DNA from: Aldrovandia affinis
Lineage: Eukaryota; Chordata; Actinopteri; Notacanthiformes; Halosauridae
Length of the DNA stretch: 64,000 nucleotides
Reading direction: 5' to 3'
Assembly (NCBI GenBank): GCA_029706075.1
Contig: JAINUG010000026.1
Location: forward strand, 1,533,001 to 1,597,000
This document shows positions 49,025 to 61,208 of the stretch, piece after piece. The translations under genes and the position numbers were made by a program. Each line of letters opens with the position of its first letter. Position 1 is the stretch's first letter. The notes under the pieces were generated by a model. That model had not been told where the DNA came from and made no database searches. It saw only the letters and a program-made list of their open reading frames with translations.

Positions 49025-49290
49025 AGCCAGGGGTAACTTATTTCCTCCGGGTACTCCGGTTTCCTCCCACAGTCCAAAGACAATGCACGTTGGGCTAATT
49101 GGAGAGTCTAAATTGCCTGTAGGTATGAGTGTGTGAGTGAATGATGTATGTGCCCTGTGATGGATTGGCGACCTGTCCAGGATGTATTCCTGCCTCTCGC
49201 CCATTGCATGCTGGGATAGGCTCCAGCCCCCCCGTGACCCTGACCAGGAATAAGTGGGTTAGATAATGAATGAATGACTGAAATAGTATA
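49025..49290 (+). mobile_element. LINE 3' end with (GAAT)n tail
   Basis: It contains the very common fish repeat text 'ccggtttcctcccacagtcc', 'ctgggataggctccagcccc', and 'gataatgaatgaatg' tail. From knowledge of fish genomes this is the 3' end of a RTE/Rex-type LINE; the frame across it is not a gene. Confidence 0.65.
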
Positions 49291-49299
49291 AGGCCTGTA

Positions 49300-51110
49300 A
49301 TGTTTTCTGTGTGTTTTCTATTAATTCTCACCTGTTTCTTTAAGTGTCTGTAAGGCTTGTTTATCCTGTTCTCAGTTCAGCCGTGTTGCTTCAATTGTTC
49401 CCTCATTCCATATAAGGCAAACGTCACCTGAGGCTCCCTGGCAGTAAAAAAAAAACTGCAAGTGAGTGTGACTGTGTCTGCTGAACCAAAGCAAACCAAA
49501 CAGGCAAATGAGGTACCATTTCAAAAAATAGCCAAATGAGTTATCATTTCAAAATATCCCCCTCAGGAATTCCCTTAACTACCTGAATTGACATGCAATT
49601 GAACCTATCGTTGCACAGAGTACAAAAATACACACCCTTCTTCCTGGATCTGTGTAACGTGATTGGTACACGATATATGCTGCAAGGAAATAGATTAAAT
49701 TCCGCTAGATAGATTCGGTTGTTAGCCGAAAACGCATTAGCCACAACTCAGTGGATTTCCGTGCTTTGTTTTACAGTGGTTTCACGTGGACAATATTCAT
49801 ATTTGTAAACACTATATCCATATGAAGCTTGGTGTTTTGGACTTACCAGAAGTGGCCAAAACATGAGTAGCCTACATTGAAGAACATTATTATACAATAC
49901 TTTATCAGATGCTCTGAAGTGTTTGAATGTGATATCCTGAAAGCTAATCGATTTGTGGATGCAAAATCTTATAGTAACAGTAAGTACTATAAGTATAAAT
50001 ATATGTATAAATGGGGGGGAAAAAATAAGTTTATGATGTTGTACAGGGTGTAATAAGGGGTGTGGCACTGGAGGGGGGTCGCATTTTGTATTGCCCTGAG
50101 CATGTGGAGAAACGTATCGGGCTCAAACCGGTGGCATTCGCTGCCGAAAAATGTACTGCAGGTTTTTACCGCAGAATGGCACTCATGGACTGCAATATGA
50201 ATGTATGCATTACGGATTTGTGCGGAGTTGTATTCTTTGACCGGTACCGGCCACAACACTAGGAGGGAAACCATTGACAAGTTAAAGTTTGTGAAATGTG
50301 TTTTCAGACTATTCTTGGACTCTGCTCAACCAAACCCTGCGACAGTGGTTATCTCAACCTACATAAAAACCATGCATGGTACAGTACCTTCACCTCCCCA
50401 TGCTAGCTTTTTTCTGATACAGCCTGATCTTTATTCTCAACTCGCTTTTGCTCCATTGCTTCACACCTATGCGTCTTTGCCCCCAAGTATGTTTTATGTC
50501 CATGCTGTCCCTTTTTGTTCTGCCTTCTGGTAACCTCTTCCTGTCTATCTTCTGCTTATGCAGACTGCATTGACTCTTTCCTAGCACTGCTAGCAATGCC
50601 TAACTTATTCCTGCTCCTGTCCCTGGGTTGTGCAAGCAGCCTCTTTGCTTTTGACCACCATCCAGGCCGGCGTGGGAAAGGCCCATCTACCACTGCTCCA
50701 CTCCCCTCTGTCATCCAGGGCATACAGTACTGAAATGCCTTCCTGGTATGTGCTTCACATAATTGCCTGTTCTTTCTTGTAGAAGGAACACATCACAGAT
50801 GCAAAAATAATATTTGAAATAATAAATGCATGCTTTTTCACAGTGCCTGCCAAGTCCAAAACTGCTTTCCTTTATGCTAACCTGACCGGTGCCTCCTAAC
50901 CAATATAGCTAGGAATAAAAATTGCCCTTGTTTACAAAGTGATCATGGAAATGAACATATATTTGAACTTAGGAATTGGTCATACATGAGTCTCACATGA
51001 CATTCATCAAACTTGAATGAAGCAAGGATTTGTCTGTATATTTGAGCGTGTGCTAATAAATCCTACTTGATCATAAATGTCTGCTTTTGGTCCTCTTAGG
51101 AGCAAATGGC
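49300..51110. other. no gene recognised
   Basis: Several short frames (for example 50062-50262) have no family signature or splice context. Part of 50040-50270 is GC-richer and may be an unidentified repeat. Confidence 0.35.
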
Positions 51111-51119
51111 ATGCCCAGG

Positions 51120-52335
51120 ATTCTCTACATGGGGTGGCAAAGTGGGGGGAAAGAGCACAATAAGGGGTGGCACCAGCTGGTTATATATAGGATGAAATAA
51201 CATTGAATATGTGATTGGACACACATAGGATATGCGATTTGCAAGTCAAAATGCAAAAATGGCCAGATAATGAAATATTATTGTACTAGCCACCTACTAG
51301 TTCTGTAGTCTGTAATACTTGAGAGATTTGGTCACAGTACCGTATAAACACAAATTACTCTGGAAAAATGATGAATAAATATGGAGAGCTTGATATGATT
51401 CAGTTAGCCTATATGAAATAGCATAGGTGTGTTATAGGCCTCTCAGTTGAGATTTAAAAATGTGCATGACCCATATAGAATTGATCCAAGTTACAAACTT
51501 TATTGAAAATATATAATCCATTTGCACATAACAAAATGCACTGAACTAAAAATCATTTTTATCCTTTTGCAAATAAAAAAAATGGAGGAGCTGAATACAG
51601 CAGTTGCCATGCTGTCCAGCAAAGCATTTAACAAATTCATCCACTTTTACATGCTGGTATTAAATGCTAAGTATTGCTAAATTACTCGCACACAGAGGCA
51701 TAGCTAACTTGGTAGGCAGCTAACTTATTTGTAGCCACTTTCATGACATATTCATAATTATATTTTTGCAGCATACTGATAGCCTTGAATTTGCTTAAAT
51801 GTGCTATGAGAGCAATGAACAGGCTGTGCAAACAGCAGTTGGAATGGTATCAATACAGCGAGATAGCTTCACATTAGCATCAGTAGAATAAAGGACATGT
51901 CTGTCTAGTAGTGTTTGCTAACGTTACATATCGTGGGAAATGTTCCATTGTGAACAACGTTATTATACTCTTTCACAAATAAACTTATATGGTGCCAAAT
52001 GAAGGCACATCATTTCAGAGCACTTAATGAGCTAATCCACCTGTGTGCAAGCAGAAACCAAGGAGGGTGAACATTCAGAGCTGAGCGGGGAACCAAGTGT
52101 CTGAGCGAATCTGATCGAACAGCGTTTTGCGCACAGAAGCTTTGTTGGATTCCGTGTCTTATTACGATAAGATGTATAACCCAAAATACTTTAAATACAA
52201 TTTTACTAATATCTTAATCAACAACATTGTGAGGTACAACAGAGATTTTTTTTTTTTTGAGCTTGGAGTTGGAGCTCATTTCAAGGGTAGCAGCTGCCAC
52301 CTTGTGCCACCCATGTGGCCACGCCCCTGTTTAGG
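51120..52335. mobile_element. possible non-autonomous DNA transposon
   Basis: 'catggggtggcaaagtgggg' near 51128 and the inverse of 'catgggtggcacaaggtggc' near 52293-52316 look like imperfect terminal repeats, and the sequence between is non-coding and AT-rich. No target duplication could be set. Confidence 0.3.
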
Positions 52336-52558
52336 AGTGATTTGAGAGAGGCAGGTATTGATGAAGCTTGTTTGAATTTGAACAAATCACCCCCCTCCAA
52401 CACCACCACCACCGCCCCCTTGTTTCGCTGTGATACTGTATATTCTATATCTGTACACATCAACAAGAAATCACAAAGCCCCCTCTTCCCACTGCAGCTG
52501 CAGGAGAGACAGGCATGTGTGATTCCGGTAAATTCTTGTCTGAACTGAGGTGCTTTTA

Positions 52559-53909
52559 TAGGGCCCTATGAAATCCGTTTAATTTTTCCCTATATTCTGT
52601 GTTCTCCATTTTATTTTTTCTGGATTCTGTTTTTACAGTTTGTTTTTATCATCAAAAATTGTGTGTAATCAAATGAATTCATAACAATTCTACAACATAT
52701 TAACACATTATTGTTATTTTTTATCAAATAAAGTGCTTCCACAACAGAGCTTCACAGTATAAATAGAAATATAGATGAAAATAAATACTATCATGAAAAC
52801 AATGAACAAAACTAATAAGGTTCTGCTTGGGGAACAGAGCTGTGTGTTTCCAGTTTCCATCTCTGAGAGACATATCCATTGAAATGCATGATGGTCAGCC
52901 TCTGTGTTCAGCTCAGTGACTGCCTAAAGGGTGAGTAGTTGCATCTCTCCATGAGGATTACATCGGTCAGAAAGTACTGGTCTTCAACACCTGTAATGAA
53001 ATATAAGGAAGAATGTTAATTGTTTGCATAAATTAAAATAATGTTGTGATATAAAGTGCAGTATAATCAATTTCTAATAATGTATGTAGGCTATTAAAAA
53101 AATATCAGGGTTAATGGTTTTATAATGTAAAATAAAAACATTTTAATACTTAATATTCAAGTTTCATTAGTTCACTAGATTATATTAATTCACTAGATTA
53201 TATTACTCATTATGAAGTAGCAATATCAATAAAACTTAAATTATGAACATAGCAACACCTAATGATTTTAATATTTTATGACTCACTAACCTATCACAAT
53301 GTTGAGAACACTGCAATTGTGGATGTCAGTCGTTTCATCAACCACAACAAACATTTTCTTCACGGTAGTTTGGAGGGGTAAACTCGCAGCACATAGCTTA
53401 TCCTTGTTTCAAAGGTGGGTTTTCGATTTTACATGGTCATCGCACATATTTTTTCGAGTCCAGCAAACGGTGTGTTGACAGAACTTGCAGAACAGTTGCT
53501 GTCCCAATTCATAGAAATCATTAGGATAATGCTCTGCCCTGAACTTTGCAGTTACTGCTGCGTTTTAGTAGTCTCAGATGGCCTCTTCGACATGTCCTCC
53601 ATTGAACAACCCACACAGTTTTTTTTCCACTGACACTCGCGCGCGAACGTGTATATGCACACAGCCCCGCTCCCCACACATACCACTCCAAAACAGGGGG
53701 AAATGTGTTTCTCTGTTCGTCATTTTATTTGACAAATAAACCAAATCAGATTCCTGATATTTGCACTAATTTAAGAAGCCTTTTGATGCACTTCAACCAA
53801 AATCTTTCAAATTCCATGCAATCCTGCGTTTAACAGTGAATTCCATTTTTATGTCTGGATTCCGTGATTCCGTCTGCGTTTTCCACACTGCGGAAATCAT
53901 AGGGCCCTA
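52559..53909 (-). mobile_element. hAT transposon of CGGBP1-like type
   Basis: The ends TAGGGCCCTATGAAATCCG and the inverse of TAGGGCCCTATGATTTCCG are 17 of 19 identical. Flush 6-bp direct repeats CTTTTA (52553-52558, 53910-53915) flank them. The minus strand carries a zinc-finger and transposase-start remnant. An internal deletion removed most of the transposase. Confidence 0.8.
52900..53610 (-). pseudogene. CGGBP1-like hAT protein remnant, two exons
   Basis: Minus-strand frames give 'FYELGQQLFCKFCQHTVCW' followed by 'TRKNMCDDHVKSKTH', a BED-like C-x2-C..H-x4-H finger as in CGGBP1-related hAT proteins. A frame change leads to 'VVDETTDIHNCSVLNIVIG', whose DETTD block contains the first catalytic-type aspartate. 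A GT donor follows, then an intron of about 300 bp with an AG acceptor near 53000, and then 'GVEDQYFLTDVILMERCNYS'. There are stops in the first exon. The gene is not functional. Confidence 0.65.
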
Positions 53910-53919
53910 CTTTTACCAA

Positions 53920-55410
53920 AGAGCTGACATGGGTGTGTTTTCACCATCTGTGCAACTGAATTCTGAGAACACATTTCCACCAAGACACCATGAAGTCCAA
54001 TTAAAGTCATACTTTTTAAAAACATCTTTATATTAATCTTCCAACATATTTCTGCTTAAGCCCTGCTCTGTGACGGGAATTGTCCAAGTATTTTTTAACG
54101 ATGGTGGAGTCACTGTGTTTTATTTTAGCTCCAGAAACCAGAAGTCATTAGTAGAGCCAGACAATGGTACACAAGAGAGACATCTCCAGAACCAGGAAAT
54201 GCCACAACAAAACACATCTCCAGGCAGCTGTTACAAGCATGTTTATGTCAGCACACTTTTATTTACAGGTGAAAATTACAGTGGCTAACTGTTCCATCAA
54301 TACAGGTGGGGCTTAGACTGCCTTCTCCCCTGGCAGAGCATACAGAGTATAAAAACACCAGACCTTTCTGTGGGGATGACTTGCAGAGCTGGGGGTTGGG
54401 TGAGGGGAGGGGACACAGTGGACCCATAAATGATTTATAAGAAAGACCAAGAACAAACATCACAGCTGTCAAACTCTGGATTCTTATTTACAGTCCGAAA
54501 CACCACTTATGGGCAGCAATGGCAGTCTGCTCAGCATGTTGTTTACACTCCAGTGAAACAAAATCCTCCATAATTGTTTATGCTCATTCCTTTATTTGCT
54601 TTGTCCAGAGAAACAGTTATGAAGAAAACTACTGCTCATGCAGTGTGTAACCACTGGGATTCCGTGGGATGTGAATAACTTGTTAACATTTAAATAATAA
54701 GAAAACGGCTTGTTCAGTACACATTCCATGTTCCACATGTACACACATACACGTGCACACATGCTTGAGCATTTGGAGCATCCCCATCAAGTGTTCATGT
54801 TTGCCATCAGAATGCATCCAGCTTTCTATAAGAATGATAACATAATACATAAATATAACAATGCACTGCCAAAGCTTTTAGAAAAGGGTTAACATTTAAC
54901 TGTGGCCTTTTCATGAATGTCTCTTTCTTCTACCTTAAAACCAGAAATGTTCAGTGGCACAGAGGCCACAAGACAGAGCAAATTGTGTACATACTGTACT
55001 GGGCTTAAAAAACTATTGGGATGGCAAACTGAAAAGGCTGGGTCAGTCAAATTTTGTGCAGAACTGTCTACAAAATGCTGACCAGGTGACTTCTTTTTGT
55101 ATAGAGGTGTCTTCAGGATTCCATTTGCAACATCTCCATCACACCATGATATCCCTATCAAATTATGAATCATCATCACCACCTTCAGTGATTGAAATAT
55201 AGATTGTGAAGCACACCTCCAAGTAAAATAGAAAAAATTATATATTGCATTATCACTGGGAACCTGCACCTGCTTCACAACACCGATCACTTCAGCACTT
55301 ACCAGTGGCGGACCTGTTCCACTCAGTAAACCATGCACAGTGTACATTAATATTTGATGGTGTCATGATTTCGTATTGCACTCACATGTGAGAAGAGGGG
55401 AATAATTAAA
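53920..55410. other. no gene recognised
   Basis: Non-coding, moderately AT-rich; short frames are without support. Confidence 0.4.
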
Positions 55411-55417
55411 CCCTCTG

Positions 55418-56252
55418 GGGCAGATTCACAAAAAGTTTGCAATTAATTTGCAAACCATTCATTTGCAAGCAACGGAAAAATTTTAGATCACACATTAAGA
55501 TCCACCGATAGTGACACCATTGCTGTTGATACAGTGCATATGAATAATTAAATAAATAATAAGCACTATATCAAAGTCAGCACTGGCACTAATTAATGCA
55601 ATTCAGCAATAAGTTGGTTGCCTATATGCAGCAAAACCAATTTGGAGTTGTGCCTTTGCCTCATGGCAGCTGTAATCACCATGAGACAGACATTGTCAAC
55701 AAATCAGACCAAGAGAGTTTATTTTTTCCAACTGACTGAAAAACGATTGAGCATTACAGGTTCAGCCATTTCTATGTCAGCTACTTACATCACCTGCTCT
55801 GGGACTGACGAGCAACGACTGACAGAGGCCATTTCTCAGGTGATGTCTGCATGGAAGACTGGCACTGAACAATTTTTAATAACTTCATGGACCTCTTGGC
55901 ATCATACTATTCACCATACTATGAGTATTAATTTTGTATGTGACTGACTTCTACATCCAATTCCTTTCCATGGAAGGTGTGTTTATGTCCATTTAATATC
56001 CAATAATGTAAAACAAATTCCACCTCTTTCTGACTTTTTGTCTCTGCAATGTCTTCATCTGGACAGTGGGATATTTTGATACTTTGGTTAAAGCTTTTTG
56101 TAGGGTAGTCCCTTCGCTAAACCAGCGCCAATCGGTTTTGGATGACTGCATAATTAGCTGTTCCTGAAATACTTTAGGGAATTGGTCAGATGCAGTTTAT
56201 TATCAAAAACTCTGTTAAATGGGGTTGCAATTCATTCTTAGTGAATCTGCCC
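55418..56252. mobile_element. TIR DNA transposon (possibly Harbinger-like)
   Basis: The ends gggcagattcacaaa and the inverse of gggcagattcactaa (56238-56252) form a 15-bp terminal repeat with one mismatch. Internal text near both ends ('ttgcaattaatttgcaaacc', 'ggggttgcaattcattc') is also similar in inverted sense. The 3-base flanks ctg/ttg could be an eroded 3-bp duplication as in PIF/Harbinger. Transposase is not recognisable; the plus-strand frame 55618-55947 lacks known motifs. Confidence 0.55.
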
Positions 56253-56259
56253 TTGGGTT

Positions 56260-58140
56260 TTTCTATTCAGGCCATTGCATGTTGCACTTGTCTTGTTTGA
56301 TTTTACTGTGGCATTGATTGGTTTTTGGTTTAGGATGAATTAGTATTGGTTGGTTTTTTGGTTCAATTGAGCTAATTTTGTTTATTTTTGGATGGTAGAA
56401 AATCCAAAGCCCTGTTGCACGCTGGTTTCTTGTCCTTGCATTATTATATATTGCACCATGTCACATTCAATTAAGCTTTAGTTTTGTGAGTTTGGCTTGG
56501 TTTCACCTCAGCACCCTAGTTTACCCTAGTCTCCTGTTTTTCTCTTGACTGCTGCTTTTCTCTCTCTGACTAAAACTGACAGACCTTCAACTGGCCTTCT
56601 GTGACACTGGCCATTCCATGTGGTCTCATTCAGCAAATTGGTCAATTTACCCACGATGCTCTGAAGAATGCAGGATATGCCATAGAGGCTGAAGGTGGCA
56701 CCTTCTGAATTATGTTATTGGCGTATTTATGTTTTCCTAGATATTGCGTCCAATAGGGGGATGTAGGAGATGTGCAGCAGTTACCTTATAATTGGACAGT
56801 CGATTGAACAGCAACATGATACAACGATAAAATGTGTTTTTCATCTGGCACATATTACAATGAATTTATAGTTTGTTGCGTTTGCTTCTGGAAAGATTGC
56901 TTCTCTGGGTATATTTACATTGTAAGTGGTAAGAGTAAAATAATGTGGCTGTGCAGGGTAGTCCATTACAAAATGAAAATGCTGAATCCAGAATGAGCCC
57001 TTTAGCCCTAGCCTTACAGAAATATGCAGGAACTGTTGAGCTCTTATGCATTAACCATAGCCCTTTCCATTGTACCCGGGGACGTGAATTCATTCTGTTC
57101 TCTGTGTCAACTAAAGTAAACAAACTTGTGTATACACTGGGTATTGGCCACGCAGGGCAGGAGAAAGAAAGACTCATAAAGCACTTTTTGTTTTCTCTGT
57201 ACATTTCCTTGGTATGATGGTGAAAATTATGAGCGGCCAACAGGAAAACAGACCGATGGACTGCATTTACAAAGCCAGCAGAAGACAGTTTACTTTACAA
57301 ACTATCTTTAGACTACTCACAAAATGAGAAACTTTACAAAACAAAATCCACCATTTGCTCTTTATAACTCTTTCTGTCATTTTAAAGTTTCTGTGTTATT
57401 TAGGAACGTTGAGCCCATTTAAAAAATATTCACATATTTTAGAATGCATTAAAATATATTCTGCAAATTAGTTTAACGAGGGAGAGAAGTGAAAGATATT
57501 TAAAGGCATTCTGTTTTTCTTGAGGGGAAACAGCCGCTGTTGCAGTAGAATGACCTGTGAACTTCTGAAACTGCTTTTTTTTAATATACTGTATTTTATT
57601 TTACAATTATCCACAACCAAAGAAAACTGATATCACAAAATTAGATTAATATCTGATCAAACAGATCAAATATATACGTACTAAAGAAAATGTACACATT
57701 CACATGAGAAAGTGAACATAATGACGATGTACAACAGCTGTTCTACAATGTACTGCATCCTATCTGCTTATAAGAGCCAGATGTGTAAGAAATACTGTAT
57801 GTGATGTGGTGAACCAGATCAAAATGTCTTGATCACAGGAAAACAGAGAATCATACCTAGGACCTAAGCCGTGAGACCTTCTCCAGGACCACAGCAGTGA
57901 GACTGCTTAAGGCTCAGCGTCATCCCGGCATCATTGCTCTGAACCACCGCATTAAGATACATGAGGCCAAAAACAGTGGTGAGGGCCAATCAACACACAT
58001 AATGACTTCCTACAGTAGTGGACACAACAACCTACAGTAAACACGTATTTATCATGAGTGATACTGCTGTACACACACATCATGAGTGACTCTCCAGCAT
58101 ATAGTGCTCTCCAGTGATACTGTAGCACAAACACTCTCTT
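56260..58140. other. no gene recognised
   Basis: Downstream of ncam2. Non-coding, with no supported exon or repeat. Confidence 0.4.
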
Positions 58141-58145
58141 TCTCT

Positions 58146-58173
58146 CACACACACACACACACATACACACACA
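58146..58173. repeat. (CA)n microsatellite
   Basis: About 14 units with one T interruption. Confidence 0.95.
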
Positions 58174-58421
58174 AAGTAAACATACCGTACCCATGCATCA
58201 TGACCCTCAACAGCATATATACGTAGCACAGGGACCAGAATGGCAGTATAAATGGGACAGAACATAAAATATACAGCAGCACAACATGAGAGGAACAAAG
58301 TGGGATCCCTCCAACCGCTGGAAACCATGTCTGACACAACTAAGGGCATTCTGAAGAGAGGGACGATCAAGCCAATTGTGGGGACTCCCTGGTTCCCCCA
58401 TGTCTCTCTACTAAGGACACT

Positions 58422-58467
58422 GGGAGGGTGTTGGGGTTTGGGGGGTGGGGGGTGGCTGTGGGGGGGC
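58422..58467 (+). other. G-quadruplex-forming G-run cluster
   Basis: Within 46 bp on the plus strand there are six runs of at least three G separated by short loops (ggg, ggg, gggg, gggggg, gggggg, ggggggg), which satisfies the G3+N1-7 quadruplex rule. It lies on the template strand relative to ncam2, about 600 bp beyond the likely poly(A) site. Confidence 0.75.
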
Positions 58468-59039
58468 ATTTACTAGAGAGCTGTTCCATACCGTACATTA
58501 CTGCCCGCACTCTCTTGTTCTCAGGTCAGAAGGACATCTACTAAACGTAATTATGTAAATGAAGAAAGCCGCAAACAATCACATACAATTTTGCTAACCA
58601 CTCTTAACAGCTAGCTTTGCGGTTAGGCTAGGTTCTGAATGGGTGTCATGATCCGGGAGTAAATGGGATTAGCTTAATTGCAAAGTATGGATGATGTCAA
58701 TACGCTTTGAAGACAGTTAGAATTTGTGTTATAGAAAATATAAATAAATGACAAAGGGCAATAGCCAGCTCATCTTCGCAAATGTAATGCTGTTTCTTAA
58801 AAGGATGACTTCACCACAACTGTTTTGGAGCCACACACAACCTGCACAATCAGTGTGAGTGTGCTTTCAGTTTCTGTATGCATATCTATTGATAGATGGG
58901 AGATCTAGCCAATTGCTATGAGCATGCTTGGGAGACCTGTCATGACACAACGATTTTGTTTAGTTTTTCTCTGTTATTAGGGAATGTGTTGGCGTAACTC
59001 CATCTTATTTTATTTTGCTGAATAAATAAATTCAATTAA

Positions 59040-59654
59040 AAATAAATTCAATTATTTATTCATCCTGACACAAAACAAGTCTCAAGTATTTGCTGCATGT
59101 TTTGATAAATCTCATCAGGCTATGATTGGCATTAAGCCACACCCATATTTTGCAGCCTCTCTATCAGAATGCCCACAATAACATATGCTTGAAGGCCAAG
59201 GTGCAAGAGAAAAAATCCACACTTCTCTGAAACTTCAGACACGCAAATTCCATTGCATTTGTTTAGTAAATATCCTCATGCTCTGCGGTGGTTTCGCAGA
59301 TTCAACCCCCCCCCCCACAAACCTTTCACAAATCTGGGCCTGAGTGTCTCTTGATGTGGAGAGGAAACACAGAAGCAACAGCAAAGCCTTACAAAAGAAA
59401 GCAAAAAACAAATCACTGATCAACAGGTGACATCAACTGGTGGCATTTTCCAAAAGAACATTACTGATTTATCACAAAACTATTGGTGTAGTCTTTCTCC
59501 GGCCATATTTACACATCTCCTCTGTGGTCCCCTAACATACTGATTATTAATGGAGGGTTATAATTTCTTCTTCTTTGTTTTTCTTGTGTACTTCTTGGTT
59601 TTGGTCTCAGGGTTGCTTGCTCTGAATGGTCCTGTGTGATAGAGGTCTCCTCCA
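59040..59654 (-). other. ncam2: ncam2 3' UTR (putative)
   Basis: The sequence downstream of the stop codon on the minus strand has no repeat signature. An AATAAA signal sits at about 59055-59062, and a second lies among the AT-rich text at 59010-59045, so a 3' UTR of roughly 600 nt is plausible. Longer alternative 3' UTRs cannot be excluded. Confidence 0.5.
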
Positions 59655-59769
59655 TTACGCTTTGCTGTCCTCCTCCTTGCACAGGATGCTGCTGTCGCCG
59701 TGGACCTTGATCTCAATGGCATCCGTCTTGAGAGTCTCTTTGCCGTTCTCCTCCTTCAGTGGCAACTTC
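59655..59769 (-). CDS. ncam2: NCAM2 last coding exon (partial gene)
   Basis: After a 'tctccacag' acceptor (AG at 59771-59770), the first base completes a split GA|G codon. The exon then encodes 37 residues, starting 'KLPLKEENGKETLKTDAIEI' and ending 'SILCKEEDSKA' before TAA at 59657-59655. NCAM2 is a homophilic immunoglobulin-superfamily adhesion protein of neurons; this exon is the end of its cytoplasmic tail. The KLPLKEE..KE start and the K-E-D/E-D-S-K-A end match NCAM2 tails as I know them, whereas NCAM1 continues with a longer, different, P/E-rich tail. The gene assignment is therefore NCAM2 with good confidence. The phase agrees exactly with the donor at 60670. Confidence 0.9.
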
Positions 59770-60670
59770 CTGTGGAGATAACAGCCAAAGGTCTCAAGTG
59801 AAGTCAGGGAACCACAAGCTTTGTGGATGCATGCAATTCATACATGGTACATGTTCCTAGAAACTCTTTCATTAGCTTCTTGGGTAAGACTTGTGAGCCA
59901 TGTGTGAGACTTGTGAGCCACGTGCAGGCATGGACACACATGTATGTTTACATTCAATGGACAGCACACCATACTTGACATTGAAATGAAATTGCATTTC
60001 TAAATCCTAGTGGGTTGTTTAGTCTTTGTGGGATATTTGCTGTTGCTGCTGAGAGTGTAAGCTGCCCATAATGGTAACATTTTTTGTTGATGCATAATCT
60101 CTTAAATAAAATGAGGGAAAATGATTGTCCTACAGTACTTAGACCACACCACTCCACTTATATTTCCCTGACCACTGCAAAGTCCTTACACATGATTGGA
60201 TGTCTATTCTCAATCTGTTATTAGATTATTCATTTATCCAGGGGGACTTTACAGTACATTCCTTACACAGCATTACATTTGACAGTTTTTGAGTACCTTG
60301 CTCAAGTGTACAACAGCAGTACATGGGAGTCAAAACTGGGAATAAACCTTATCTATTACATCACACTGAAACAGTGCTGGGTCATTTCATCACTCATAAA
60401 CACTAAAGCACGGTACCCTAATAGTAGCGTGGTACCACATTGTCCTTCCGCTCTCCTGACTCTCCAGTGGTATAGTGCTTACCCCCATCACTCCCCTTGC
60501 TCCCTAGAACTATACTAATTGACTTGTCCCCTCATCTTCTGTTGTAATGTTCTATCACGTATCCCATTCCTCACCTTACTAAACCACAACAGTATATAAC
60601 ACAATATCGATTTACCTGTCCTCTCCTCTTCTACTCTAATGCTACATCGCTTGCCAAAGGCGGATCTTAC
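59770..60670 (-). other. ncam2: ncam2 intron (901 bp, GT-AG)
   Basis: Starts GTAAGA (60670-60665 read on minus) and ends CCACAG. It contains no repeat family I recognise. It joins the two exons in frame. Confidence 0.85.
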
Positions 60671-60790
60671 TCTGGTTCTGTGAGTGGTGTGGTCTCATTG
60701 GGTTCGTTCACTGGGCTCCCATCATCGGGGTTAGTTATTCTCTCCTCTTCCGTTCGCATCTCAACAATGGGCTCCTTCGACCCATCGTTC
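60671..60790 (-). CDS. ncam2: NCAM2 penultimate coding exon
   Basis: This 120-bp exon holds one base of a split codon, 39 full codons and two bases. It encodes '[20 protein letters not shown]', then '[19 protein letters not shown]', the conserved cytoplasmic segment of NCAM proteins (SKEPIVEVRTEEER and [10 protein letters not shown]). SPVNEP and the following exon favour NCAM2. It follows AG at 60792-60791 and ends before GTAAGA. The preceding exon (membrane-proximal cytoplasmic part) is not in the window, so at least 3.2 kb of intron lies upstream. No start codon, signal peptide, Ig or fibronectin domains are present here. Confidence 0.93.
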
Positions 60791-60796
60791 CTGCTC

Positions 60797-60833
60797 ATAC
60801 ACACACACACGCCCACGCGCACACACACACACC
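60797..60833 (-). repeat. (GT)n tract abutting the ncam2 3' splice site
   Basis: On the transcribed (minus) strand the 37 bases ending 4 nt before the acceptor AG are almost pure GT with a GCGCGTGGGC interruption. No polypyrimidine tract is left between this and the exon. Confidence 0.92.
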
Positions 60834-61208
60834 AACAGAATGCAGGCATTAAAGACTGGGCTGAAAGGACCACACAGCACAGAGGAGCAGTGGTCTCAGC
60901 CCTATTCTCCCTAGCCTTGTTCAGAGCTGTACTACACAGACCCTTGCAGGGATTTGGTGTTTTGGGACTGTTATCTGAAAAGCCACTGATCAACAGAGTA
61001 GAGCTCAGTGTGCTGCTGGGAAACAGGATTCCTTTTCCTGGGAACCCTAATCATTCTAGAAAGGAAATGCGCAGCAGGGTTTCAGGGAAGAGAGGAGCCA
61101 GGAGAACATGTCAGATGTTTATGCAGGGGCACTGTTCTTATTCACAGAAGGCTCTTTAATCCATGCTGCTTGTTATTATAGCAGTGACAATGTATGAGCC
61201 CAAAGACA

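Noticed and set aside
50062-50262. 66-aa frame in GC-richer sequence
   Set aside because: No domain, splice context or repeat-family match could be recognised.
57952-58469. Minus-strand frames with C-V-C-V repeats
   Set aside because: Translated (CA)n microsatellite and the complement of the G-rich tract.
60667-60993. 108-aa minus-strand frame ending in the NCAM segment
   Set aside because: Only the 60671-60790 part is exon; the upstream residues are translated intron and (GT)n repeat.
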